In this document: positions 34,986-46,599 of the stretch, piece by piece
Numbering within the stretch: position 1 is the stretch's first letter
Layout: each line of letters starts with the position of its first letter
NCBI GenBank assembly: GCA_034440635.1
Contig: JAOTON010001494.1
Coordinates: 62,001 to 126,000, forward strand
DNA from: Lepas anatifera
Taxonomy: Eukaryota > Arthropoda > Thecostraca > Lepadidae
Reading direction: 5' to 3'
Length of the DNA: 64,000 nt
The notes under the pieces: generated by a model
What the model was told of the DNA's origin: nothing
Seen by the model: the letters and a program-made list of their open reading frames with translations, nothing else
The model's database searches: none
Program-made: the position numbers and the translations under genes

Positions 34986-35879
34986 TGCCTAACGCAATTT
35001 GCTCAGATAAGCATCCAATCAGGCAAATATTTGCTACCAAACAATCTAATTCATCTTACCCAGTGTTCCAAACACTCCACAGGCCAGGAATCGCTTTATG
35101 GAGCCTGTGGTTCCCAGTTACCGTTTCCAAAAATACATAGGTTTTGTGACTAATTTCTTTGAACAGATACACATTCAGTAGTTTAATTTTACTGAGCAGT
35201 TTCACCGCTGGTGGTTCTGATTAAACCTCCTTTGGTTTTTCGCAAATGCTTCCGATTCAATTAAAGTGTGAGCCTCGTCACTTTGCACACCTCTAGAGTG
35301 ATTGATTCCACAACGTATGACCAAAATTGGCACAGGGCAGGACATGGCAACGAGTTTTGAAGACATTTCGAAACCCATGTAAGACGATTAGAGTATTCCA
35401 AGATGAGGCCGACAGGGTGTAACTCGGCGTTTAGAAGAGAAGAACTAGATTAGGTTTATAAACATCATGCGAAATCTTTTTGAAGGGACAAACATGTCTG
35501 CTGGCAACCATTTTGAAGTCAGGTCAATAACAAGGTTACCAGAGGTCACGAAAAGTCACAGTTTTCGAAGTTGTTTGGGTCTTTAACTTTTGGACGAGGT
35601 AAGTTACAGCAGTAAATTTGACATCATAGTGACGAGCATGACCAAGAGATTCAAATGATGTACAACATGAGCCTGAAAAGGTTTTTATTCGATTTGACCT
35701 TCGCTTGAGGTCAAGTGTGCGATGGTACCTTTTAAGGTCATGTTGCATATCATTCAAATGATTGGGTCTAGATGAACTCATCGATGCCTTTGACTTTGTT
35801 CTGTGAGTAATGGTTAGCGAGTTATAAAGGTAAAAAGCTAATAGTTATAGTTATAAAGCTTATAATGTTATAGGTTATA

Positions 35880-36080
35880 AAACTAATTTGGTCAGAATTT
35901 GACTCATTTTATCCCTCTGTGACGTCACGGGTCTACAGATATGGTTCAAGCTGACTTTGAAAGTAGAAGACAGTAAGACACTTCAAGCGCCGTTTCAAGT
36001 TTTTCGGTGTCAGCTCCGGTTCCCGAGACCGTAGTGAGGGTCAGATCGGACCCTCCCCTCGGTTTTTTCGCGAATTATTG
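35880..36080 (+). repeat. Direct repeat, second copy at 37510-37700
   Basis: Both contain ACTAATT, TTTGACTCATTTT, GTGACG(T/C)CACGGGTC and CCGGTTCC(C/T)GAGA in the same order and orientation. They bracket the nested TTAA element, so the inner part of the left arm is repeated on its far side. Confidence 0.6.
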
Positions 36081-36517
36081 TGCGCCGATCTAAACAAGAC
36101 GTACGTCGTTTTTCTGGGCTTTAGGGTGATTAACTCGACAACTTACCACAAAAAATTAACATCAGGTCAGATCAGGTCAATAAGTTATGGCATCCTTTCT
36201 AAACCATGTAAGGCCATTTTGTTCTCCTAAAATGAGTCTGAAAAACAGGGTGTCACCTAATTATAGAAGAACTAGATTACGTTTTGAAAAATCATTCAAA
36301 AGCAGTTGAAATGAAAAATATACGCGCTTACTGCTCTAGACCTGCGGCAACACGTCATGGTGCTTGCGGGTGTTTCAAATTGCCCACAATTATTTTTCAG
36401 TGGAGAAACTCGAGTAACGTAAGCAAAACGGTCATTCGATAACAGGTAACAAAATTGAAAAAAACCTATAAAATCACTAACCTTTGCGATGACAAGCTTC
36501 TTCACGTACCCTTTTAA

Positions 36518-37284
36518 CCCGCGCCCCACCGGGGGTCCGGCGTCACCTTCGCTCCACCGGGGCCATCGATGATCCCCTTCTAACTCCGAACATATAAGGG
36601 TTAGCGCAAATCTGCGAAGTGCATTAGAAAGCTCGCGTGAATTCAGTAAGAAATTAATTTGCATGTTTAAGCGCTCAGGTCAATGGTTTGACCTTCAGAG
36701 GTCAAGTTACTTCACCATAGGCCATTTTCACTCAAATATGCAGTGCTCAAGCAAACGGGGCATAACTCTTATGCAATTAGAGCTATTGAGATCTAGTAAA
36801 GTACATTTGATAAGAAAAGGCCAGACCCTATGACCTATGGGATCCGTGAAAGGGTGTCGAAGACCGCTGTTCTGAGCAGTCTGAGCATTCGCAATCATTT
36901 TTTGTGACTTTTAGATCATAAGACAGATTTTCCTCATGCTTTTTCAATGAGAGAGGTCACCTCCGGACCTGACCTCATCAGGAAATCGAAAAATCCCGGA
37001 TATACACCTTGTAGACCCTGGAGGGGCCATGAAGTGTAGGAAGTTTCAAATTGATCGACTAATAAATGTAGCTCTTATAGATCTCAAAAATTGAAGTGAG
37101 GTGACCTTGGTTGACCTCGTCTAGTGACCTGACCTTGGGTGACCCGGGATAAAAAGTGTCAGGGATGGTGGAAAAATGATAGGGTGAGAAATAGAACCCT
37201 CAACCGCGGTGCTGCGTTTCGTCGTTTTTCTGCTATCCTGAAAAAACCTTAGGGGAGCTATCGATGGCCCCGGTGGCGCGAGGG
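36518..37284 (+). mobile_element. TTAA-flanked element with CCCGCG ends, 767 bp
   Basis: TTAA lies at 36514-36517 and 37285-37288. The left end is CCCGCGCCCCACCGGGGGTCC with a second CTCCACCGGGG module about 30 bp in. The right end is ATCGATGGCCCCGGTGGCGCGAGGG. It is related, in inverted order, to 46600-47601 and by terminal layout to the CACGCGC family. The interior carries many AGGTCA/TGACCT motifs. It is non-autonomous. TTAACCC...GGGTTAA ends resemble piggyBac-type elements. Confidence 0.8.
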
Positions 37285-37699
37285 TTAAATCCTAACTGTG
37301 CCGCAACAACCAGGCTCAGCAACTCTGTCGTAGCAATCCCCTACCCTGGCAATTGTTGCCACACTTCGCGACCCATTCCTTGAAATAAGCTTCGCCCCTT
37401 TGTTCTGCATCATTTAAGTAAACACCCCTCCCGCAAAATTCTCCCACACACTTTAGAGGCAGGCGAAGGTGCTTTGCACAGAACGCCCTATAAGAAGTCC
37501 TTAACTAACTAATTGGTCTAAATTTGACTCATTTTGGCCCACTGTGACGCCACGGGTCGACGGATCTGGTTCAGACTTGGCTCCAAAGAAGAAGACGGTG
37601 AGGCACTTCCGGCACTGTTCTATTTTGTTTCGTATTACCTACTTCCGGTTCCTGAGATCCTAAAGGGTCCGATCGTACCCCTCTCCCAGGCGGTGGTGT

Positions 37700-38810
37700 G
37701 AACAAAAAGAGCCCAAGAGGGTCCAGGTCAGTGAGAATCTAATGAGAGACAATGGGAAACAGAGCAAGTAATCAGGAAATCAAAACTGGCTCATTCTACC
37801 GCATGCTTATCGTCCTGAATATGCATATTGTGTCCATGTGGTAGGCTGTACTGGATTGAACGAAGTTGATCTCGTTTGTCCCGAAGAAGCTACCAATCTT
37901 TGTGATCTGGATCGTTACGCTGCAAAGTGCTACGATATTAGGAACAAGTTGGCTGTTGAGTATTTTGCTTAAATACTACAATGAAAACGTTGTAATATTT
38001 CTATTTAAATAACTGATATTGTATAATTTTCAGCATAGGTATTTACGAAAGCTTGGTTTAATTCTGGTATGGTCTCAAAAATTATTTGGAAACAAATGAT
38101 TACATGATACTTGTAGCTTACAAAATGTCGGATGAACATTAAGTTGAATAATGTTTTCAAATTTGCCACGCAAACCCCCAAAATGATTTTTCTGAAACAT
38201 TTCGATACTCTGACTAGATATGATGAAACACGTTTTTTTAGAAGTAACAGTTTCCAAGTCAGTTTCGAAGACGCAACCCTTCGAAAGCATCACTCTACAC
38301 GGATTTTGAACTATCCTGAAAAGAAATGTGTGGCCAGCAAACATTGGTGTACTGAATATGTTTGAAATATTCTGCATTGCAAAACTAAGATATTTCTGGT
38401 AGGCTGCTAACCGTTCCACAAAATTTACAATGTTTGCAATTTACCATTGGAGAAAAACATACAAATAATTGATTAGATCTCAAATTTTCAGCATCATGTC
38501 TCGTGTGAGATTCGAAAGCCTTCTCGACGTGCGAAACCAAACAAATCAGCTGACACACCAATGCTAGCAAATGACTAGCACCCATAAATTTTTCACGATC
38601 TGTGGGACGAAGAGGAGTATGGGGTACCCTATAAAAGAAGCACTAAGCAAGATTAAAAAAGTACTTGCTGACAAAAATTGGTGTTGGGGTAAAACTGACA
38701 AAAGGATTCGGACCTGGAAGCCGTAAAAGACAGTGATCTATGCCACCTGATCAACGATGTCCATAATCGTCGTGGCCACCTGGGAAAGGAAAAATAAAAA
38801 ACAGCTCCAA
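37700..38810. other. Central part of the long-inverted-repeat element, no gene seen
   Basis: AT-rich DNA with frames up to 114 codons on opposite strands (for example 38075-38419 minus), without a domain. No transposase signature is seen. Confidence 0.4.
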
Positions 38811-39779
38811 AGACGAGTTTGAACCATATCCGTTGACCCGTGACGTCACAGGAGGCAAATATGTGTACAATTTTGTCCCATTTAGGAAACCCTTTGTAGT
38901 TCGGGAACCATTAGAACAAGGTCAAAGGCATCAATGTGTTCGTCTTGACCCAATAATTGATATGCAACATGCCCATGAAAGGTTCCACCGCGACCCTGGT
39001 CTCAGGTCAAGGTTAACAAAATTTGACCTCAGGTCAAGGCCAATTAATGACCTTTAAGAAATATTGCTGCACACCATTTGACTCCTTGCGTCATGCTCGT
39101 CACTATGATGCCAAATTTATTGATGCATCATATCTTGTTCAAAAGTTATAGACACTAACAACTCCAGTACCATGACCTTTGGTGACCTTTGGTGATTTTT
39201 TTATTGACCTGACCTCACAATGGATGCCAGCATGCCGATTTGTTCTTTCAAGAGGTATCGCATAATATAAACTTTAATTGACAAATAATATACACTTATA
39301 AACTTGATCAAGTTCTTCTAGAATCCGAGTTACACCCTGGTTTTGTCAGCCTCAGTTTGGAATACTATAATCGTCCTAAATAATATCTTAAAAACTGGTT
39401 GACCTGGCCTGCCCTATGCCAATTTTGGTCATACGTTGTGGAGCCAATAACTCTAGAGGTGTGCAAAGTGACGAGGCTCTCACTTAAATTGACTCGGAAG
39501 TATTTGCGGAAAACCAAAGAAGGTCTAGTCGGACCCACCAGCGGTGAACTTGCTCAGTTTAAATCAAACTACTGAAGGTGTATCTGATCAAAGAAGTTAG
39601 TCACAAAACTTATGTATTTTTGGAAACGGTAACTGAGAACCACAGTCTCCATAAAGCGATTCCTGGCCTGTGGGGTGTTTGGAACACTGGGTGAAGATGA
39701 AATAGATTGTTTGGTAGCGAATAACTGCCTGATTGGATGCTTATCTGAGCAAATTGCGTTAGGCAGTTTGAAGAATGCC

Positions 39780-39896
39780 TGAAATTTTAGGCATTCTGCA
39801 GAATGCCTAGGCATTCTTCAGAATGCCCAGACGCTTTGGCAATCTGCAGATTGCCTAGGCATTTTGCAGATTGCCTAGGCATTCTACAGAATGCCT
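39780..39896. repeat. Subterminal GGCATTCTGCAGAATGCC repeats, right arm
   Basis: Inverted counterpart of 34870-34985, again five to six palindromic copies with single-base variants. Confidence 0.85.
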
Positions 39897-39943
39897 GGTT
39901 CTTCACCCTGCCTGTAACATATATATGTATATATATAATCATA

Positions 39944-41062
39944 TCCTTGGGATATGATTATATATATTCTCTTATCGTTCTCTTATCCTTGGGATAACAC
40001 AGGCCTTATATTTTTTCCTTATCGATTCGGGCACCTGTAGTGTTGCCATGTTTAGGGTGTTGCCAGATTAAGGAAAATCTCCAGTCATTGCCACCTGGCT
40101 ACGTCAACAAAACCTGAGGTCTGCATCTGTCGTTTGAACAGATCTCTGGGATCTAAAGGAGTCAAACAAAAGATAAGCCCAGTGCAAAGGCTCGCAATGC
40201 TACCGCACAATTCTTTTCACTCGCCTTGTTATTCAGCACTGGTTGATTTCCTTGTTGATTATCCGTATCTCAGTGGAAATATGTACAGAATTTGTAGAGA
40301 CGGCTATAAAGCTTTGCAAGGGATAGCTTGTTTTGGAAGAAAATGTTCGATTGCTTTGATGTTGGCTGCATGTTGTGACTTTATAACTGTACATCTGATT
40401 ACTTGCGGGGCAAGTCGGGGAAGTTTTCAGCGATCAAAAGTTTTCATTCCGAGTACTGTAACTAAATCACCGCTCAGCAATTTTGTGAAATGTCAGATGT
40501 CAAGCAACTGCTAAGGCAGAACAGAAGGATAGATGAATTGACTTGGCTGCGTGGTCTGTTCATTAATGCATCAAAGGCACGGAGTCTTGTTCATAAGACT
40601 GTCAATAAAGCATGGGTGGTGATAAAATTGCAATAAAAAGGCCCTCCAAACGGAAATGTTTTTGCCCCCACCCCAGCTGTCGACGTCCTTTTTTGTCGGC
40701 GTCCTTTCTGCCCAGATTCCTTTTTGGTAGACCGGGGTCAGCCAGTGATGGTGCGGGCTACCGCCCCCATCTCCCGTTCCAAGACCAAGACGTGCGCCGG
40801 GGGAGGGGGGGGAGCCACAGGCCGCAGCGGTATTCTCCAGTGCTCCGCGCAAGTACCCGATCGCAATAGTGCGAGGCTGCCGTTCGCGCAGCCCCTAGCC
40901 CCGTCCCGTTAGCCTCTGGAGGTGAGCGTTGCGGGGAGGGACACGCTGGCGTAGACCAAGCGGTCGGGGGAGGGGGTGCATAAGTCCTGATTACACACAG
41001 TGGTATTGTCCAATACCCAGCTGATCAGGAGCCGGCCGACATGCGCGTTGCCAGGACTGACT
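39944..41062. other. Interval without recognised gene
   Basis: A 126-codon plus-strand frame (40134-40514) is Cys-containing and of ordinary composition but matches no family I recognise. It could be chance or a single exon. 40640-40980 is GC-rich with no signature. ATATCCTTGGGATAT near 39941-39955 is a short palindrome. Confidence 0.35.
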
Positions 41063-41340
41063 TGTTGGGTACAAGATGGAAGATTGGGCTACAGCAGGAA
41101 TAGCTGTTATTTTCTTTTAGACTCAACTTTCCTATTTTTAGAACACCAAATCGAGCGTAGCCTTTAAGTGCCACTTGTCTTGTTGCTGGACGCGCGCTTG
41201 ACAGACTAAGCAAGCGCGCGTCCAGCGCCTTGACGAGGGGGTTTAAGGATAACATTCGATTGGGCGTTCTAAAAAGATAGAGGCTAGTCCAGAAGAAAAC
41301 AGCAGATATTCGTGCTATTTCCAATCTTCCAGTGTGCCCC
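41063..41340. repeat. Compact foldback with about 135-nt arms
   Basis: The inner arms GCTGGACGCGCGCTTG (41185-41200) and CAAGCGCGCGTCCAGC (41211-41226) pair perfectly over 16 bp with a 10-nt loop. The pairing continues outward with mismatches through TTCTAAAAA, AGAAAA and CCAATCTTCCA on each side, to about 41065 and 41340. There is no frame. It may be a foldback MITE. An RNA hairpin origin is possible but unproven. Confidence 0.75.
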
Positions 41341-42775
41341 CGAAAAAGTTCATCCCGGCACCGTGCGTGTTGACCGGCCAGCTGGCAGATTCAGAATCCC
41401 ACTGGAATTTATTCGAGATCCTCACTTTAATTTGATGAGAAACTGCAGCCCAAAATTAAAGTTTTGATGAAAAAAGAGAGAAAAATTTAAGCACCTCGAA
41501 ACTTCTCCAGACGACGAAAAGTGAGCCTCTGACTTGACATCAGGGCCACATAAGGTAGATATCCTAGGTGGATAAGAATATTTATGTACCATACTCATTT
41601 TGACTATTCGCTAGAATTAAGGGGCCATCATTCTTCTAAATAGACTACAGAAGTTTAAATACAAGCACAAATGTACGTCATCTGGTCGAAAAATAAATAT
41701 TTTTCAAGATCAATTATTTTGAAGTTTTACTAGAAGTAAAAACTTTCGTAAGATGAGCCCACTGTCAGAATCCAGACGTGTTTTTGATTGTTTTGCCTAG
41801 CCTCCTCGACCCACCCTCATCTACAAAGGCACACAATAGGACGGTGCTAGATCACCCTCAGGGCAGTGTCAGTGTTGATGGATAGCTCGGGCTAAGCGCA
41901 GATATTACCGAGCACATACAGTGACTGCGTTAAAAACCGGTAACCTTTGCCATTCCCTTGGTAATTCGTTCAAACTATTGTACCAAGTTACCTAATAAAA
42001 ACCCTAGGACAGGACATTTATTACCAAGCGTTCGCGCAGCAGGCGTGAGGCCTCGCCTACATATGGATACAATTTCGCAAAGGATGAGCGACACAGCCCG
42101 ACCCAACTGTCACAATAAAGAATAACTCATATATCTGCGAATAGGTGTCGCACCCGAATGAAATGTAAACTCAAGGGCAGAGATGACCTATGGTACGCCA
42201 CGAAAGGGATTTTCCGAGGCCGCTGCTCAGAAAATATAACGTAACGTAGCTGAGCGCTATATACGTCACATACTTTGCCATTTTTGTAGTATACTGTAAC
42301 GTACTATGATTGTTTTTTAATCCAGGCTATAACATAAACTCGTCATTGCACAGTCAACAGCCTTCCTTTCTTGGGCGGCAGATATCTCATTTTCATCACA
42401 ATGTATGAGAATTACAATGACTGAGCAGCGTGGAGGGGGATAGCAATAATACCACTGCGCAGAAGCTATCCTGTTAAATAAGCTGATCTAAGCATTTATG
42501 TACAAATAGAGATTAAAATTATATCAAACGCAAAAGTATACATGCCAAATGGCTTGCAAACAAAGAATCAAGGCAAATTAGCCTGTCCACTTTGCCCCGT
42601 GCTTGGGGCACAGTGGTCAAAATAACTTTGGTTTACTTTTTGGTTTCCTGTGAAGATGTCTTCTATCTTTTTACCTTTCTATCTCCTCTATTGACTTCCG
42701 AATTGAACATAGAACAAAATAATGGTACCTAACACAAGAAATCGGGATGAAAAGTTATTCAAAATTGAGAAAATA
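41341..42775. other. Interval without recognised gene
   Basis: Unique DNA with no coding signal. Near 42590-42620 GCCCCGTGCTTGGGGCA forms a short inverted repeat that may belong to the pogo-like end at 42780-42812. Confidence 0.35.
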
Positions 42776-42779
42776 TCAC

Positions 42780-42812
42780 TAGGGTGACGGCTTTGCCCTG
42801 GTCTCCCCTAAA
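42780..42812. repeat. pogo-like terminus fragment
   Basis: GCTTTGCCCTGGTCTCCCCTA resembles the right terminus of the element at 9636-18633 (CCCCGGTCTCCCC then TA). It abuts the truncated left side of the TTAA element at 42830. The other terminus was not found. Confidence 0.45.
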
Positions 42813-42829
42813 TGAAAATTTTTGATCAT

Positions 42830-43433
42830 TTCATCTGAACAAGTAGAGATAGACCCGACATATTTAGTCCATTGAAATCCTCGCAGCAAGCCGAATCGAA
42901 TTATATATAATATGACTTGCTAGGCCAAATCAGGTCAAATATGGCATTTGACCTGACCCGAGGTCAGGTCATGGTTAAATTTTTTCAAAATGCATATCAT
43001 TAGAACTGCAAAGACGATGCCAATCCAATGAAGTTAAGATGAACGATCCATCACTATCCATTACTAACTGATTCAGTTAAAACCATTTTCCTATGTATTT
43101 CCAATGGAGAGGTCATGGCTCGAACCTGATCTTAGGTCATCGATATAAAAATATAGGAACACGTTTTAGAGAACTCGGTGGGCCTATTATATGATACAAG
43201 TTTTATCAAGTTCATCCTGTTCGACTTGTGCTATCTTAAACTTTTTTAGGTCAGGTCACTTGACCTGTACTGGTGACCTGACCTGAGATTACCTAACCTT
43301 AAAATGTTGACAATGTAAAAATGATCAGAGAAAAGGTATGCTAAGTACGGCGGCACTATGCACCGCCGTTTTTATGCTATCTCTAAAAAACCAGAGGGGC
43401 GGTTACCCGTCCCCCCCCCCGGCAATGCGCGTG
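42830..43433 (+). mobile_element. TTAA-type AGGTCA-rich element, left-truncated
   Basis: Aligns with 1364-2117 from ATCATTTCATCTGAACAAGT onward, through AATGGAGAGGTCATG and CTGTACTGGTGACCTGACC, to the right end GGCAATGCGCGTG followed by TTAA (43434-43437). The left terminus is missing. Confidence 0.75.
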
Positions 43434-43437
43434 TTAA

Positions 43438-44739
43438 AGATCGATATGTTACAGAACACAATTGGCGAAGGGCACCAAGTGTGAATACCAATATACATAC
43501 CAAAGTGTGGTGCGGTTCTTTGTGCTCCACCCTTCAAGCACTTGCTTTTGATATCAGTCATATAAGACATAATTCAAATGCTGGCTGCCACGTCTGCAGA
43601 TAAAGCAATGTCAATTGCTGTGTAAAATTTTGGTCTAGTTTATCAAACAGACAAAAAAGCGAAGGAGATGTATGTACATGTCTGTATTCATGATGATCGC
43701 TAAGACTTCCTCACCATTCATGAACCAAAGCGCCCACTACTGACACATGTCACCCACGAAAACGATATCTTCTGCATCATCCTCCGCCCCCCCCACATGC
43801 ATCTTGGAACCACTTAGCGCATATTGCGCAGCGTGACCAGCCATCACCTTTGGATTTAGCGTAAGTCCCTCTTCAATATCTTCATTACCTTCTGTATACT
43901 GTCGAGTAAATGTGTGTATGAATGAGTGAGTGGGTACTATAATTAGTACCTGTTTTATCCGTTTTAAACCTGGGCACTGAGGACTATAAATGAAATAATT
44001 GTTATGTCTATATATGGTACGTGCAGATGAGCGTACTTCACCGTCCGCTGGCTGAGAGTCTAAGCTCTACAGGCATGAATCAAATTATGTCCATGGAGCT
44101 GTTTGGAGTGCTGGCTCGCAATCAGCTGTAGGAGACATGGGCTACAAATGTGGTGAGAAAGAGACCCATGCTGACCCTAATGGAATGCTGTACGGTTCGG
44201 CTTACTCATAGGTGTATACCATTGTTTAGCCTCTTGGTCAGGAAGTCTCCCACACTCCCTCAGTGCATCTCTTCCTTACTTCCTTCCACCCTCTCTCCCT
44301 GCTCCTCCTTCTTAATTCTTTCCATCTTCTTCCTCCCTGCTTCTCTCCCTCTCTTGCGCGCGCTCTCTCCCCCTTCCCTTCTAAACTCCCTTTCTCCCTT
44401 GCCTCCTTCTTTCTTTCTTGCTCTTTATGATAAATTATAGATATTTTTGTGACAACCAGCCTCAAATGTTTTTGTGTGTGTGAAATATTGGTTGATATCT
44501 AGGCCAAGATTATATTTATGTAAACTTGACCATAAAAATTGTTCTTATGTCAGTTTAGGAGGCGGGTGCGCCACCTTGAATTTTTGCGGGATATGGACAG
44601 AAGAAATGGTGTTATGGTACATGTGTTATCACCTTCATTTTGATACAAGTAGCATTACCAGCAAGTATCAGTGGTTGTTCGAGGAAAAAAGGTCTTCATG
44701 TGAAATTGTTTTTTTTCTCTTTTGTTTTGCCCTGGCTGC
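43438..44739. other. Interval without recognised gene; pyrimidine tract
   Basis: Unique DNA. 44240-44430 is an almost pure C/T tract with a short GCGCGCGC interruption; it reads as Ser/Leu/Pro on one strand and Lys/Glu/Arg on the other, neither being a real protein. Confidence 0.45.
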
Positions 44740-44940
44740 TTATTGGGGGCTGGCGCCGCCGCGGCTTGCCGGCGGCTGGCCGTCCGGCCGTGGGCGGGTG
44801 ACGTCCGCTCTGCGGTTGCGTGGTTTCGTATCCGCCGGTCGCTGTACCGGGACGGCCTCCCGCCGCCCGCCGCGGCGGCCACTCTGCGGCTCCGGGTCTT
44901 CGGTCGCCGCGGTCGATTAGCCGCGGCGACCGAATCTTCG
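44740..44940. repeat. GC-rich island with 14-bp perfect palindrome
   Basis: A 200-bp CpG-rich block in AT-rich surroundings, ahead of the second LINE. TTCGGTCGCCGCGG (44899-44912) and CCGCGGCGACCGAA (44921-44934) pair perfectly around 8 nt. It may be part of the LINE 5' region; that is positional inference. Confidence 0.65.
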
Positions 44941-45238
44941 CGTTTAATCTTACCTTTATCTTAGTATTTAATAATTCTTTCTAGTATTATTAGTATTTAT
45001 AGTATTGTTCTAGATTCCCCAGATGTGGGACAGAAAAAGCTTAAGGTATATCTAGTAGCTTTTTTTCAGTTTGTACGTATGAATCTTAGACAGGACGTCG
45101 TTGCTCCTTATCAAGCGTTGGTCGTTCGGGGTTGCCTTAACTGCATTTTCAATTCTGATAAAACTGAACACCAAACAAAGCTATATACACACAGCGATAC
45201 ATTGACAGGTGCAAGCCAAGACCTAGAAGATATCTGTC

Positions 45239-45722
45239 GTGATGTTCTCTGAAATGTTTGAGAATCCTTTTAAAGATATAGTACTTGAAGATACTTCTGA
45301 TTTAAACCAGCAATTTATTGAAATAACAAATAAATGTGAATACTATGTACCTCCCATTAAAATGAATATATCAAATAGTTTTCAAATTATCCATATAAAT
45401 GCGCGATCAATCAAAAACAAGTTTGATGAAATCAAAACCTTTCTATCACAATCTGGCATAACTTGGTCTATTATTTGCATCGCGGAGACATGGCTGAAAA
45501 AAGAAATCGAAAAATATTTTGATATAGATGAATATGAACTATATTAATCGAGAATCTTTTGAATCGAGAACCTTTTGCCTCTGGTCTCAAGGGCAACTAG
45601 GTTTGCATCAAATTCTCATACCTTATTGGATAACTTTTTTGTCAGTAATACAGATCAAGTTGCACATTCAGGTATAATTGTAACTGATATATCTGATCAT
45701 TTACCTATATATATAACTTTAA
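45239..45722 (+). pseudogene. LINE endonuclease with internal deletion
   Basis: The N-terminal part (to 45547) has IIHINARSIKNKFDEI and CIAETWL (catalytic Glu). From about 45590 the C-terminal end appears in another frame, with SNSHTLLDNFFVSN and TDISDHLP. Compared with the other LINE, about 110 residues between these points are missing, including GxxYRSP and GDxN, so the nuclease cannot be functional. Confidence 0.75.
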
Positions 45723-46595
45723 AAAAGATTAGTTAATACAAAACGGCAATTATGATAAAGACTTTAGACTGGTCCAAAGAAAAAGAACTCAATGATTATA
45801 TTGTTTCGAAATTAGCCAATTTTCATAACATCAATGATCCTGATGAGGCTTGTGAAGTTCTTATAAATACCTATAAAACTGGAATTGATAAATTTTCGAA
45901 ATCATTTAAACCATGTAGAAGGAAAATTCCAATTAAACCGTGGATTTCTCCAGGGATACTAGTGTCTGTAAATTATAAGAACAAACTGTATCATAGGTAT
46001 ATTTCACACAAAAATAGGAAAAAAACAAATAGTGAAAATGATCCTGTGCTGAGACAACATGAAAATAAATATAAACTTCATAGAAACTACCTGACTAAAA
46101 TTATTAAGGAAAGTAAGAGGAAATACTATATGTCTGAGTTTGAAACTCATAAGGGGGATGGAAAACAAACGTGGAAACTTTTGGATGAAATTATGAATCG
46201 AAACACTGTGAAAAGTACATCATATCCCTCTGTGTTTTTTGATAATAGTTCCGGGGAGCACAAAGATGATGACATAGCGAATGGATTTAACGATTTTTTT
46301 GCTACAATTGGATCAACACTTGAAAAAGACATTCCTGTTTCGAACATAAATCCTATAGAATATCTCGAAGATTACTCACACCCACCATTTACGGCTGAAC
46401 TTTCAACAAACCAACAACAGATAGAAAATATCAAATCACTAAAACAAGTGGGTGGTGGCATTGATGGAATTAGCACAAAGATTCTGCATCGTACATATAA
46501 AAGTTGTCTTTGTAATTTGACTTATTTTTTCAACCTATGTCTTAAGAAAGGTATATTCCCAAAAATGTTAAAAGAAGCAGTAGTGGTCCCTATAT

Positions 46596-46599
46596 TTAA
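46596..46599. other. Left TTAA duplication
   Basis: TTAA directly before the inserted element; its pair is at 47602-47605. The target is the LINE RT coding sequence. Confidence 0.85.

Larger units (their letters stand above)
34828..39941. mobile_element. Long-inverted-repeat (foldback-like) element, 5.1 kb
   Basis: The left arm (34828 to about 36000) and right arm (about 38810 to 39941) are inverted copies along about 1.1 kb. They share the terminal TGATTATATATATA tract, GTTACAGGCAGGGTGAAGAACC, the palindromic GGCATTCTGCAGAATGCC repeats, and AGGTCA-rich inner parts with TGTGACGTCACGGGTC. TA flanks both ends (34826-34827 and 39942-39943). There is no transposase. The middle holds a TTAA element (36518-37284) and a direct repeat. 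TA flanking suggests a Tc1/mariner-like integration, but the class is undecided. Confidence 0.75.

Noticed and set aside
40134..40514. 126-codon host gene
   Set aside because: No recognisable domain, no visible splice context and no supporting conservation; kept only as a note.
44150..44465. Ser/Leu/Pro or Lys/Glu/Arg-rich protein
   Set aside because: It is a pyrimidine tract read on either strand.
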